Part shown: in pieces, positions 1-11,935 of the stretch | Numbering within the stretch: the stretch's first letter is position 1 | Layout: every line of letters starts with the position of its first letter | Origin: Calycina herbarum | Taxonomy: Eukaryota; Ascomycota; Leotiomycetes; Helotiales; Pezizellaceae | Assembly (NCBI GenBank): GCA_001414485.1 | Contig: LLEY01000031.1 | Coordinates: 1 to 64,000 of the forward strand | Reading direction: 5' to 3' | DNA: 64,000 nt | The notes under the pieces: model-generated | What the model saw: the letters and a program-made list of their open reading frames with translations, nothing else | The model's database searches: none | Told to the model about the DNA's origin: nothing | Position numbers and translations under genes: made by a program

Positions 1-2072
1 GGATAAATGGAGGGGAAAGGGGTTTTGGATATCCTAGTGGGAAGAAATATCATCGGTATGAACCGGTGGAGTATGTTGAAGCGGGGAGTGGGAAGAGGGA
101 GGGGCCTGTGGAGGCGGGGAGTGGGAGGAGGAGTTTGGGACCTGTCGAACTTGCTTAGGGAAATTTTCCATTTCGGGAATGGGGGATGTGAGATATGGGA
201 TTTTAGGGTTTGCGAACGCAGCATTGTGGAATCAGAAAGCGTTGGAAAGTAAGCGCTTTGGGCATGGGAAGGAGTTACATATTCTTGGGGGTTATTGCAT
301 TTTTAATTAATTATTTTTGGTGGGAGGGGGGGGGGATGGAGGATTTGTATAAAGAAGACTGGAGGGGAGGGAAGAGGGAAGAAAGATACCCAGCATTTTG
401 ATACTTGGTGCTTTTTTGTACAGATTTTACAGATTAGGTAGAGTTGTAGCTTAACTCGAGAGTATAAAATATACCAGTAAAGCATGTTAACTAATTTCCC
501 ATCTAACATTTATCCTCTCGTTTCTACCATTGGACCACTGCTACATCCGTATATATAACTAGCTAGAAAAGTCAATTTCCAACTCTACTCAAAATAAGGT
601 AAGAATCACTAAAACCTCATACGCTCTACTCTATTAATATATAATAACTATACCAGAAGTAAATATCTGCTTGTAGCTGGTATAAGCGAGAGCACCGGTC
701 GCAGGAATAAATGACTGTAGCCCAAGGCACGTTGGCTTCTACAATTCTCCCAACTCCGCTAGAATAACGAAAGCCGGATGAATCTAATTCTTCGAGTCAT
801 AAATTCCTTCACCCTCTGGTGCGGGGGCCGATCTCTTATTTCTCGTAGACGTCTCAAATACGGTCAATTATTGTGGTTTCAATCAAGCAATAGATGGTTC
901 TTATATGTTAAGCCCCACCTAGTAGGAAGCACAGGAAGGGAGTAAGTCAAATAATAAGCGAGTCTTGCGGAAATTGCTTGGTTGGGTGCCTCGGCCAATT
1001 ATCCATCCTCATCACTTATGGTATGCTTAGTATTACTATGACCCCGTAACATAGGGAGTGAAGAAAAGCATTCATGAGGTTGCAGAGAACCTTGATAGGG
1101 ACCTCGATTGACGAGTCAATTTTTGCGGACGTTACCCAGAAATGGGCTATCCTGTTTTCGACGACCCAATCGCACTCCAGAGTTTTCACCTCAAACTTGG
1201 GGTCTCCTTGCCCCGTCACCGGACTGCTTTAAGAATTCTGGTGGTGAAGTGGTTGACATACAAGAGAAGCTTGTTCCTAGACTTGGTGGCGGGTATCGTT
1301 GGACACAACAAGGTGTGCAATTTTCCATGACGAAGAAGCCGGGGACAGACGTTGTGCACACTCTTGGGTATAATCGGAGTAGAATCAGTTTACCATTGAA
1401 TTGTTGGAAATATAATATGGAAGGGAAGCTAATGACTGTTGTTCTTGAATTGGTGAGGACGGGGGATGGATGCAAACGGGAGAGATGCGATCTTTTACTT
1501 CTGAAGAAAAGAGCGAAGGCTAGTTCAAATACCGCGATGGGGTTTGATTAGGTTTTCATGAGGCCACTTGTAATCATGCAGCCTGATGCAAACGAGTTTT
1601 GATTTTGAAAAATCGTTGCGTGTGTAGCAGTTTGTTTGCTCTTCCAGGGTTCTACGGTAACTCTGAAATGTTTAAAGATTGAGAGATTGGCTCTTGGTAA
1701 GAGATTCGTCATCACTTCCCATCACTTGTTTCCCCTTAGATTGTGCGAATCTGCCTTGGACAATGAAAAGTATTGTTAGATACTGTTTAGAACAAAGTGT
1801 GGTTTGCTTTCTGATTCTCCCAACTTTCTAGACGAATTGCTGTGATTGTCCGTGATAGCAAGTGCCGCAGAGTAATGCTCGAATTTCTTACATATATTAC
1901 AGACTCATCTATACTACTCTGCACCAAAAACCCACGAAATCATTATAACTAAGTATCCCGAAATCTATGCAATGCCTGTAATGCTATTCCTCCTCATGCC
2001 ATCTAGACCATTATTCAAAGAGCCCTCTTCCTCTTAATCGACTTCCACTTCAACTTCTTCAATGCCTCAATC
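1..2072. other. Intergenic region without a supportable gene
   Basis: No reading frame with a convincing Met start, splice structure or recognisable domain was found. The first 400 bases are G-rich on the + strand. A 147-codon open frame at about 1108-1551 (+) begins with TTG, has no in-frame ATG near its start and shows no domain I recognise. The last part (about 1860-2072) is the 3' flank of the minus-strand HeLo/E2 gene. Confidence 0.5.
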
Positions 2073-5000
2073 TCATGATTCCTCTGAAGACACCCTACTC
2101 AGCGTCAGCAATGCAAGAAAAGCCCCTGCCCAAGTACGAAGTTCCTCCTCCTCTGCAAACTCCACCACCACATAGTCATCATGCCTCAAGTCCCCCTTGA
2201 AATCCCGAAAGCAAAACCCAATATTCCAGCGGCTCAATTCTTTATCCTTATCACCATCCTTGCCACGCATCGCATTCTGGACCCGACGACGAAAGTCTTG
2301 AGGCTCCTGATGCCAATAATAGAACTCATCCCCGTGAATCCAAAATAAAGCATTGGTCTCATCTCGGCCTGGAAACCCCCAACCGATTTGGAAAGGTTCC
2401 TCGGGGGATGTGAAAATGAATTTGATGGTTTCTTGAGTGACAGTAACTGCGTTCGTTTCAAAATGGAATATCTGAACTAGTATGCCAGAAAAACAAAAAT
2501 AGGGTATGAATGACAAAACATTGATAGGAGCATATGGAAGTGGCGCAAGATGTTCGACGGGATGCAGACTGACAGGATGGAATGGAACATCATTCTCGGT
2601 TGACTCAATCTGGCATTCTTTGAAAAATGGCTGGTCGGCAGCCTCGACACCGGACGGTCGAATGAATGCCAGGAAATCCGAATTTAACAGAAGGGAGGAC
2701 AAATGCGTTCGCAGCAACCTGTTCAACACTGCTTCAAGAAATGGAGCTGCGTGTTCCGGGTCAGGCTGCGTGTCATGTGTGGAATGCGGAGAAGTAGTCC
2801 ACCCTGTGCTTGGAGACCACAGTTCAAACTTTTCATTGAGGATTAGGAAATCTTTCCAACGTCGGGGCATGTTCCACGTAATATGTTGGGCATGAGTGTG
2901 CGACATATGTTCATGCGGACCCCGAAGATTTTGAAACGTAATTGGGTATGGCGCCTCAAAAGACAAATGACTGATACGGAAAGCTTGGTGCCTTAATTCT
3001 TCCATAATTTCGGTATGGCAAAGTATTTGAACATGATTATAGAAGGCGAGAAGATCAGGCTGCGTTTCTATCAGTGGCCGGCGGAGTTCAATAGTAGCTT
3101 TCTCAAGTAACGCGTGTCCTAGTTCCGATACGGTGACTTTGGGGGGTGTTGCGCGGCTGCGTAGAAGTTGATACTGGGCACAATGAACTAGCTCAAGATA
3201 GTCCTGCAGGTCTTCCCACGATCCAGCTTCCCAAAGGCGAGGAAACTTTCTTCTGTTTACTTCGTGCCATTGATGGCCCAGTAAAGATCCATTGATCTGA
3301 CAATACAAGGGACGAATTAGATAGAAAGAAGGATCCCAGTCTTTATAGGCACATACATCAGGTTCCCAGCTGTCGTACGCCTCTTGTAATTGATCTTCTG
3401 TTAGGGAGCTCGTTGGCTTCCTTGGAAGGACGAAGGTAGAGTCCGGCGGAGGAGGCGTGGATACCGAAATAGCCGAATCATTATCCGCAAGCGAGCCTGC
3501 TTCCGCTCTGCAACTAGATAGCGAAGGAGAATTGTAACTCATCACAGGATGTATATCTTGTGTTTCCATTTCCTCAAAAAATAGTAACTGGTCATAGTCC
3601 GGGCGATTGCGGGATGCAAATTTTGTAGTGTAGAGCCTCGCATTCTCGCAGTACTTGTCATAGTCTTCCAGGTATGTTTGGGCGATCTCTGGTACGAGGG
3701 GGTCATCTGCATCAGGAGAAGCTAGTAAGGCACATAAAGCTGTAAGGAGTGCTCCCAAGGACCATCGTACTTCTGAAGACTTAGCCGCAAACCAGGAGTC
3801 CGGTTTCTTAGAATTGGGAGGTTGAGACCCCGCGGATAAAACAGCATTCCACTTTTCCGTGTAATCGGCGCAAATATGACCTTGGGGCGAGATGTTTGGG
3901 TGATACACCTTGGTGTGAAATCTTAAAAGAGGGGGTGCAAATGGGTCCTTGCTTGACAGTTTGACGGTGATCCAGAACACCCCTCCTTCGTAAGGTGTAC
4001 CGGGGGGGCCTTCAATGCTAGCAAGAACTTCGTCTAGTCTTTCATTCAGCGGAGCTGCACTAACGAAAGGCACCTTTCCACTCCGGATGTTGCGAATCTC
4101 AATGAACATGCGCTTGGCGGCGGAAGAGCCACTGTAGGCATGCGTAACTAATTGACCAGAATGGTCATTCCAGTACTTCTCATCTTCATTCTTGATATCT
4201 ATCAAATTTTGTCCAAAATACGCATCTCTAGCTGTGAAGTTCATCGCATAGGGTTTGATTGCGACCCTTTGAACCAATGTGCTCACAATTCGCTGATTCT
4301 GAGGAATAGCGTGCTCCAAAAATGGGACGTGGTTCTCTGAAAGTGGCGGTATAGCTTCCGGTACATCAGAGCCACCTGCAGCGAAACTGCAAGACCTCTC
4401 CAACTGAACACACCTCCCACAAGCCTGGTCTTTAGCAACATTCTGAACGCACTTGTAATGCTCTTCTAAGCATGCACCACAAGAAACGGCTGTCGTAGAT
4501 CTAACTCCGAGCCGAATTTTTGTGGGAGGTGGCTGTTGTTGGTGCTGGAGACTGGATTTTGACTTGATTGATTGCGGCCACGCTCCTGGGACATGTAGCT
4601 CCATGCTCCCAGAGCTTGTCGACCTGCTTCGTGTGGTGAAAAACGTATCCGATGTACCATTTGATTGTGCATTCGAATTGAGAGATTGTTGCTCCATGAT
4701 TGACTCGATCGATATCAATCGACGGCTAGCAGCATCTGAAACTGACAACAGCGAGGAGGTATGGCTCGATGCATCCCTGAGTAGCCTCAGACTTTGGACA
4801 TCTGATATACTGTCGATTTCTTCCTGAAGCCGTGCTTGTTGTTTCTGGAGCAAGCCCAAAGATTTTGTGACTTTTTCCAAGCCGTCCATAAGTTTCTCCA
4901 ACCGGTTGACGGATTCTTCAAATTTCTTGGAATCATGAATAGCCCATTGCGTGGTTTTCCATGTTGATGTATCTTTTTGATGTTTTTTTACACGCATTTT

Positions 5001-5452
5001 GAATCGCTCATAAGACCCTTTGAATATGTCGATTCCTTTTGAAGTAGATAGTTCGCGACTTTGTCGAATATTGTTTGGTGGGCCATATTTTGTATCCACC
5101 TTACCGGCCTCCTCCAGTATGGCTTTTATGTTGTTGAGAGTTCTCTCCACTACAGGTCTGATGTCTGGTCGGTCTAAATTCTTGTTATATTTTAGACGGC
5201 CTCCATTACTTGGGTTCGGTGCTAACCCGACTAACTCTCCCCATATCTGCAATCGTGTTCGGCTGAGAGCAAGCTAGATTGCTATTAGTTTCTCTCGATA
5301 ACGTGAAAGATACAGGGTCTGACCAATGTAAAAAGCTGATCGTAGTCCTCGCTAAATCCTTTTCCCGCGACCACGACATCAAAACATTCGATGCATGTGG
5401 TGAAGAGTGCAGTAACCCCAGCAACACCAAGAATAAGACCTGCAACTTCCAT
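2073..5452 (-). CDS. HeLo-type / Zn2Cys6-like / ubiquitin-conjugating (E2) fusion protein
   Basis: Two exons, 5452-5324 and 5273-2073, joined across a 50-nt intron give 1109 residues. The first 43 residues begin MEVAGLILGVAG and contain TCIECFD; with RLQIWGELVGL in exon 2 this is the pattern of HeLo domains, the N-terminal cell-death or prion-inhibition domain of fungal HET-S-type and NLR proteins. Residues 308-338 hold a CX2CX6CX9CX2CX6C cluster, the spacing of a Zn(II)2Cys6 binuclear zinc fold. Residues about 429-595 form a UBC fold: PPGTPYEGG, the HPN motif (501-503) and a candidate catalytic Cys at 511 in GHICADY. Residues about 600-1109 are an uncharacterised region without a motif I recognise. 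The E2 looks potentially active; its partner E3 and substrate are unknown. The intron donor GTCAGA is weak, but removing the intron restores the domain exactly (phase 0). A ubiquitin-linked cell-death or incompatibility role is inference from the domain combination. Confidence 0.85.
5274..5323 (-). other. Intron in the HeLo/E2 gene
   Basis: The 50-nt intron runs from a GTCAGA donor to an ATCTAG acceptor. Unspliced, the frame meets a TAA within the intron. Spliced, it reads ...DQLFTL-LALSRTRLQIWGE..., which has the spacing expected inside a HeLo domain. Confidence 0.7.
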
Positions 5453-5919
5453 TACTTTGGTATATACGAAAATGACATGATGATGATTTCTGTCTCATTC
5501 CTGGGGAGTTTAAACGTTGAAGAAAAACAGTTGTTCAGTCCTGTCCATGCAGAAGTAGTTGGGAGGCACAGAATTCGAGAGCCTGGGCGGAGCATTTTCT
5601 GTACAACAGTATCAAGTATAGTGATCCCCCGTCTCGCCATTCAGCTCCCAGGTTGTAAGTGTGTATGCAAATCGACCTTTTTAATTGCAACAACAAAACC
5701 ATCAACAATTTGTACATAAGTGCGACAGAATTGAGTCTGAAATTCTCAAAAAATGAAAAACCTAGCTGGAGTCTGCTGATAGAACTGATGAAAAAAGGAG
5801 GAAAAAGTGGTTGAAGTTTTGGTGTTATCTTTTTTTAGGCCCTCATAACCTATCGGGGGGACCGAAAAATCTTGAAACATACAGTATGAGAATATACATG
5901 GAGGCCTACTAAACTTACC

Positions 5920-6180
5920 TTTCCCTAAGAAGCGACGGGAAATAGACATCTCCATACTAGCAGGAACTGATTCGTTGCGTGTCATAAAAACCGAATAAAA
6001 TATTGCGCATTTTGGATGTTCGGTCAAGGAGAAATGGAGACAATGGGGGTTGCACCCCTGAAGACAGTGGCAATGGAAGGTTGCGACCTTGCAGCCATCC
6101 GCAATTGTCAGGAGGTCGAGGATCCCAGTTAGGCAGAGGACTCGAGGCAGACAGACGTTCAGCACTTCAGCGCATCGGTC
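5920..6180. repeat. Copy A of a diverged tandem duplication
   Basis: This segment resembles 6895-7140 in the same orientation. The best match is about 6090-6162 against 7050-7118. Both copies carry an in-phase minus-strand pattern (LNVxLPxV followed by leucine-rich residues) and, about 230 bases further on, a possible minus-strand donor GTAAGTT at a comparable place. In both copies the only nearby ATG is in another frame (here it reads ATG CGC TGA), so I cannot call an intact gene. It may be a decayed duplicated small gene. Confidence 0.45.
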
Positions 6181-6894
6181 GTGGCTGTGTTAGGGCTGGT
6201 CGGATAACGAGTGTATCCACCGAGAGATAGAGAATGTCGGTGTTATAAATTGTTACGTTTGCTGATAGAGGTTGTTGATATATGGGGAGTGGAGTGATCT
6301 TAGGCGCGCAGTGTCGCCCCGTTTCTCCGATATAGCCCCGAACGTCAACTGGCAAAGCGACAAAGCAAGATAGCAACCGCAACTTTGAGTATTTAGTAGA
6401 ATTCAATATATCTTTAACTGCCAAAAGAGTTTACTTTAAACTCTCTTTCTTTACCTATAAAAGTATCTCTCCTTTGCAGACACAACTACTCTTGTTACTC
6501 ATTCCAACATTCTTACAATTTCTCAAAACTAATAAGAGTAGTAGAAACAGCTTCAAAATAGATTGCGACGAGAGACAAAACAAATTTGACAAATAGTAGA
6601 ATTTCAAAATACTTCATTTTGTGTAGATGAGAGAAAGAGACCAGTACATAAAATAAAGCCTTCTCTTCACAAACAATTTGACTCGAGGACGAGCGAGTAT
6701 AGCAGCTTGCCCAAGTCAAAAGGAACGACCACCAGGACCTTGGGAGTCGTGACAGACCCCCATCTATCGTCATGCATGTAGGGGCTAAACCACCAGCGTC
6801 AGTCGCGATTGAGAGTCGTGCCTTCCCTTCTTGACAAGAATTGTACAACGCCCTCTCACCATGATGGCAGGGTATTAAACGTCGAGGAACAAAT
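6181..6894. other. Spacer between the two duplicated segments
   Basis: No gene is supportable. On the + strand a TATA-like acctataaaag (about 6454) is followed by a pyrimidine-rich leader typical of fungal promoters, but no open frame follows on that strand. Confidence 0.4.
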
Positions 6895-7140
6895 CATTGT
6901 CTTCCCAACTTACCAGAAAGCCACTGGAGATATCCCTCCTTACACTAAAAGTAAATATAAGTGGTTTATCGTAGGTTGTCAAAACTGAGGTGAGGATAAT
7001 AGTGCGCATCGGTGGGGTTCCATCCCTTGCACCTGCATGTAAGATTGTAGCTATCACCGAACTTGCTAGGAGGCCGAGAAGCGCAGCTAGATGGATAACT
7101 CCAGGTAGACGAACGTTCAATTGTCATAGCTACGAGAGTG
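6895..7140. repeat. Copy B of a diverged tandem duplication
   Basis: Partner of the segment at 5920-6180, lying about 960 bases away. On the minus strand the open frame (about 7120-6875) codes for a leucine/alanine-rich stretch resembling a signal or membrane segment (HLAALLGLLASSVIATIL), but the frame starts at TTG and the nearest ATG (7127) is out of frame. A GTAAGTT donor-like site follows at about 6911. Either a decayed gene or an exon whose true start lies elsewhere. Confidence 0.45.
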
Positions 7141-7362
7141 TGCAATTCAAATTCTAATCGAGGTTGATGATGGTTTGTGACACCATGAAGGGCAAGAGCG
7201 ACGCAACTGAGGCATTCTTCAAGTCGTAGAGGGTAGAAGTGCTGTTACGGGGTGGTGACCACTGTCGTCAATTATTTCTAAACCAATAGAGTAGTAATCT
7301 AAGATAACTATAATACGTAATCAAAAGCCGCAAATGGTTTCAAACTCCTATCCACCTCCCAT

Positions 7363-9659
7363 CTACTTCGCATGAGTAGTATACAACTTCCCCCTCCTAA
7401 CCCTCCTCGTCCCCTCCACATCGCCAATCCCCAAAACCCCAACTTCATCGCTCAGACCCCCAACGTCCCCAAATCTAACCATCCGATCCTTCATTAACCT
7501 TGTTCTCTCAAGACCATCCAACCCAGCATGTCCCTCAACCCCAGTCGCAAATCTACTTTCCTGAACAAGCGAGGAGACATGGCCAAGGTAGTCGGGAATG
7601 GTGGTTATATAGTTGTAGACGATAGATGCGATTGCGGCTAGTAGCATGATGAACGAGGCGAGGAAGAGGATTATTAGCCAGGGCCAGGAAGCTTTGTATT
7701 TCTTGATTGGGGTCGTGCTGTTTCCCGTCACTGTGAAGGCGGCTAGGCCTTTGGCCATTTCATCGGATACTTCGGTTGGCGATTTTGACGGAGTATAGGA
7801 AGGGACTTTCAGCCCAAGGCTGGTTAAAGTCCTCAAAGTAGCTGAATCGGAGCCCTTGAGCGTTGTGAGAGGTTCTCCGGTAAGGAATTGTGTTGCGCCA
7901 CTCATCGTCGAATGAATAAAGGAATTGAGGATTTGACCAAGACTAGAACCAAATGTCTGTAGGGATATATCTTGAAGTGCACTCTCGCTCTGATTGATGT
8001 GGGCTATGGGATTTGCCGTTATGTATGTGGGATCTTGGTTGACGAGATAATTTGTGAGGAAGTCGACTTTCAAAAAATCCATCTCTTCAGATCTAAGAGT
8101 TGTAGCATTCGGGATATACTTGCCGATGAGATGCATTATCCTCGGAAACGCGAGTATAGAAAGGGCGTTTGACATATGGGGGAGTTTGGATGGCCGTTGT
8201 TTCACCACAGAGCATGTTCTGGTGTCGTTGCGATGCCTTATACATGATACCTGTGACTCCACGTATTGCTGAGATGGGGTACAAAAAATGTTGGTCAGGT
8301 TCTTGTAACCAGTCCGGTCTTGGAATAAAAAAGTCCCACTAGCAAAGTTTTTGTCGAAATGTATTGATGATATCGCGTCTGGGGCCGTTGCGTATGTGGT
8401 ATTGAAGTGTTCTGAACTAGGTTTCGACAAGAGATCTGAAGGATCGAAACCTCTATAGCCTACAGCCCAAAGATTACCATAATCGCCAGAACGGTCCCGC
8501 TGATCGGCTGGTAGATTATTGAAACTCTTGTCTGTTGTCTGTTGATACGATGAGAGATTTCTGGAAATTTGGTATGGCCCCTTGGTCGTAAGTAGTTGTT
8601 CTGGGTCTTTTACCTCCACTCGCCAAGAGTTTCTGGATGTGTTGAACCTTGAAAAGGTTGTTGTATTTCGTTGATTGCAGTCAAGCTCCAGATAACTCGA
8701 TTCCAGGTAAAATGAAGTATTGCCTTCGGGAAAATCCGCAGTTGTAGGAATGCCAAACATAGAAGAATAGGTGGGAGGAGTAGTTCCATTGGCCTTGACT
8801 GACACCCAGCCATCCTGATCAGTAGCACCGAATAAGTGCGACTGATAGGGTATCCTGATGTTTCCCCATATATCAACGGGGCTATTCTTTACGGAGACTG
8901 GGGCAAGAATAGATGCTCCAAACAAAGCCCCGAAGCCCCTAAAGAAGAAATATCCATAACCGTCCATACCGCTTCCTTCGCCGTGTGCGATATATTTCCC
9001 AGCTCGAGTATTGGCATAGGTAACGTTGGTAATGCTAGGTATTGGCACATCGACTTCTGACAAAACGCGAACGAGGGCTTGTCCCCCAAGAGGCGATAAG
9101 CACCAGAGTAGAACAAGACAAAAGGTCATCAAGTTCCAGTAATGCATTTCGGTGTGAATGCATAAGGTTCCCGTAAGCGTCCGACTTCCCAGGAGTTGCT
9201 CAAGGCGTCCAACGGACGATGCATTCTCTAGATTCCATGATGCAAACTTCAGAGTTGCGCGGCCTAAGAGGAAAGCAAAGCAATAGGGCCAAAAAGTGAT
9301 TGCCTAATGCAGTAAATGTCAAGGTTTGAATTCTGACAAATGAGAGATTTCCATACCGTATTAATGAATTCCCGAGGTGAAGAGGTTTCCTTGACCGAAG
9401 TATCGTTAAGAAGTGCGATTTTGGCGGCAAGAAACAGAAATACGAGCGGAATTTGTAGGATCAGGAAATCTTTGAGGACGTGTCTGGTCTTCCACTGTTT
9501 GTTTAAACAATGTGCCTCGGGGTGGGACGTTGAATAAAGTGGTGTGTGTTTTTGGTTTTGGGACGAGAAAGGTAGTAACTGAATTATGCTGTCGGTTGAT
9601 TTTCCAACCGATGAAGAGGTAGTCTTTGATCTCCGTAGTGAAAACCCATATGAATTCAT
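7363..9659 (-). CDS. Large fungal multi-pass membrane protein, uncharacterised family
   Basis: Two exons (9659-9357 and 9303-7363) around a 53-nt intron (GTATGG...ATTAG) give 747 residues. The frame continues through the junction from an N-terminal hydrophobic helix (about 63-84) into a second (about 102-116), the conserved-looking GRATLKFASW and VGRLEQLLGSRTL stretch, a third helix (about 154-172) ending WCLSPLGGQ, a long extracytoplasmic-type region with many N-x-S/T sites, a C-terminal helix (about 641-663) and a cytoplasmic-type tail containing LDGLERTRLMKDRMVRFGDV. From memory, this N-terminal SPLGGQ plus C-terminal DGxERxRLxKD layout is common to a family of large uncharacterised ascomycete membrane proteins. 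No enzymatic motif is visible. An upstream in-frame TAA supports the Met at 9659 as the start. Confidence 0.82.
9304..9356 (-). other. Intron in the large membrane-protein gene
   Basis: The 53-nt phase-0 intron has a GTATGG donor and a CATTAG acceptor with TTGAC and TACTGCA branch-like sequences. Splicing links EFINT to AITFWPYC and keeps the frame open to the stop at 7363. Confidence 0.75.
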
Positions 9660-11935
9660 TTGATATGGTTAAGATGTCAAGTACAGACTCAACAAGCCAG
9701 TAATCAATTGATCTTGGGGGAGGAAGCTTCCGTCTTTTTGTCATTGTTTTGAAGCCACGTGTAAAAATATCAGTGGGAAGGGGGTTGCAGCGTTTCCACG
9801 AACCAAATGTTACAGCCCCAATAAAACACCAACTGAACGCCTTTTTCGCATGGTTTTTGATGTCAAAACACCTCAACCGCGAATTGAGGCAACAAGTTCC
9901 TGAACCGATGTTGGTGGGGCTAAATTGGTTGCCTATGCCAAGTGAAGCTCAGCGGCTATTGAAACACGAAGTGGCCCATCACAAGAAGATAAGCAATTCC
10001 GAATGGGAGCATATTTGGAACAGTAAACCTGCAGTAAAACATTTCACAATGTCCCTTGGTCGGAATTTCGCAATCTGGGCGTTTTCGTAGAATGCTGGAA
10101 TCCGGCGGTTGGTCGATGGCCCAACTCGAGGCTAAAAGAACTTGAAACAGTGGCCCGATCAAGCGCCGGTATAGCTCCGATATATCCGACATATGTCCGA
10201 CCCCGATTTCAGTCCGAGACAATTCCTCCGCTGTCTAGACCTTCAAGGTTTCTGACACGTGCTTCCCCATATTCCTCCGCCCCGCCTTTGATTTTTCCGG
10301 GGGAAAGGACGTCGGTGGCGATTTCGACAGCAACCTCCATCGCTCTTTCCAGCGTTCGAAAGGACCAGTGTATTATTGTTATACCTCAGTATTGACGCTG
10401 ATAGCAGTCCGACTTGACTCTCGTCATCGGTTCAAATCGGATGACTATAAGAGAATACGCCTCTTCTTTGTGTCCAGTGACCCTTCGTTTCCAGCCCAAC
10501 CTAAGCACCGTCGCGTGGACGAAGATTGCTTTGAGATTGCTATATATTACGCCCAGCTGTCCGACAATCCACCACCGCGTCTCTCCTCGACCCCGAATCA
10601 CCGTACAACAATATAGAATACTGACCTGCTAACTGTCACACCTCAGTCCCCCATCCGGAGTTCGGATCTTCGTCGTGGTTGTGCCCAGCAAAGCAAATCA
10701 CCCAAGGTAACCTTCAACCTTCCTCTCTGTGACAAAAAGCTTGTTACCCGGTACTCATTACTTAGCACGGAAGAACCCAAGATTCCCAAGAAGTCGCGCA
10801 CAAAGTCCATCCTGACCTTTTCTCACGGCCAGCCTATCTGCGTGCGCCGTTGTTCCTTCGATCCGTCGCATCGTGTCTCTTGAAGCGAAGGCGAAGGCAA
10901 AGTCGCGGCTGAAGGGTGGTCGTCTAACCCAGTCCAACCATCACGCATCCTCTGGTCCGGACAAGCGGGCCTCGACACAACCACATCCTACCACCACCTA
11001 CCACCACTGCTGCTCGTAAGTCGTTTGGGCCAAAGCAAGCTAATAACTGCTCCCCTTTTCTGCTGCTGCTCAGAAACCAACATTTCTCGCCGACTGTAGA
11101 CGCTCTTTCACATGTTCTGATAGTCCCTCTCATCCCAAGCTCGGCTCTCTTTTTCCGAATCTGGACAGGCGTGCCTTTGGTACTCGTACTCACTCACTCA
11201 CTCTCTGAACCTCCGTACCCCCATCCATCCCATCCCAGCACTACCTCCCAAGCAACCATTTCCAACCTGCCGATCGCGTCTGCACTCTCGCCCTTCCGGA
11301 AAATCATTCCCCGGGCAGAGAGAATTGTGAGCAAGATATAGACGACATATTGTGCTGACATTACCCATAACGTTCCCAGGTATGTTCCATACACTTCCTG
11401 TCACGTTGTCTGGCGGCATGGCCAAGATATCAAAATTCGGTGCTGCGGAGACTGCTCTCAAGTGGACATGCCTTCGGCACTCCTCCCCAAACTAGTGTAT
11501 GAGAGTGGAGTGTTGCTTTCTCCTCTGCATACGATGCGCCTTCTGGCCGGTGTCATCTCAGAGTTGTGTGGAGTTGTGAGCGCTGGAATCCACTCAAACC
11601 CATAATATTTCCCCCATCTGTCTCCCCCCGGCCGTTTGGTACACGGATAGATCATGCGGGGATTGCCCCCACTATACTTTGTATCTCTCGTCTCGTCGGC
11701 TCCCAGATATAACCAAGGCTTCCGGTTGTAGGAGAGGGTGAAACTCAGTTGTCTACTTCTCCATTCCCAAACACCTCTTCTCTTCCCCCTCACCCTTTCC
11801 TCTAGTGGGCATGCCGTCCTATTTTCTCCAAGACTGCCACTATTTTTACCGTACAGCTTTGCGCGGTTTAAATATCTGCACTTCTGTTTCCCCTTTATAC
11901 GCTTAAAACATTTCAAGACAGCAAGCTGATTCATC
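9660..11935. other. Intergenic region, promoter and leader of the carnitine acetyltransferase gene
   Basis: This 2.3-kb gap separates the divergent membrane-protein and carnitine acetyltransferase genes. Open frames on both strands are short and start at non-ATG codons or lack splice context. The last kilobase is rich in C/T tracts on the + strand, as in long fungal promoters and leaders. No individual regulatory site can be assigned. Confidence 0.5.

Noticed and set aside
1108..1551. 147-codon open frame on the + strand
   Set aside because: It starts with TTG, has no ATG near the beginning, and shows no domain or splice sites.
9406..9876. 156-codon minus-strand frame overlapping the membrane-protein gene start
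   Set aside because: It lies in another frame over the first exon, which has clear membrane and splice evidence in the accepted frame.
10414..10460. GGTTCAAATC, resembling a tRNA B box
   Set aside because: No A box at the right distance and no cloverleaf can be folded around it.
10924..11461. Overlapping minus-strand open frames in the carnitine acetyltransferase promoter
   Set aside because: Mirror images of the C/T-rich + strand leader; composition explains them.
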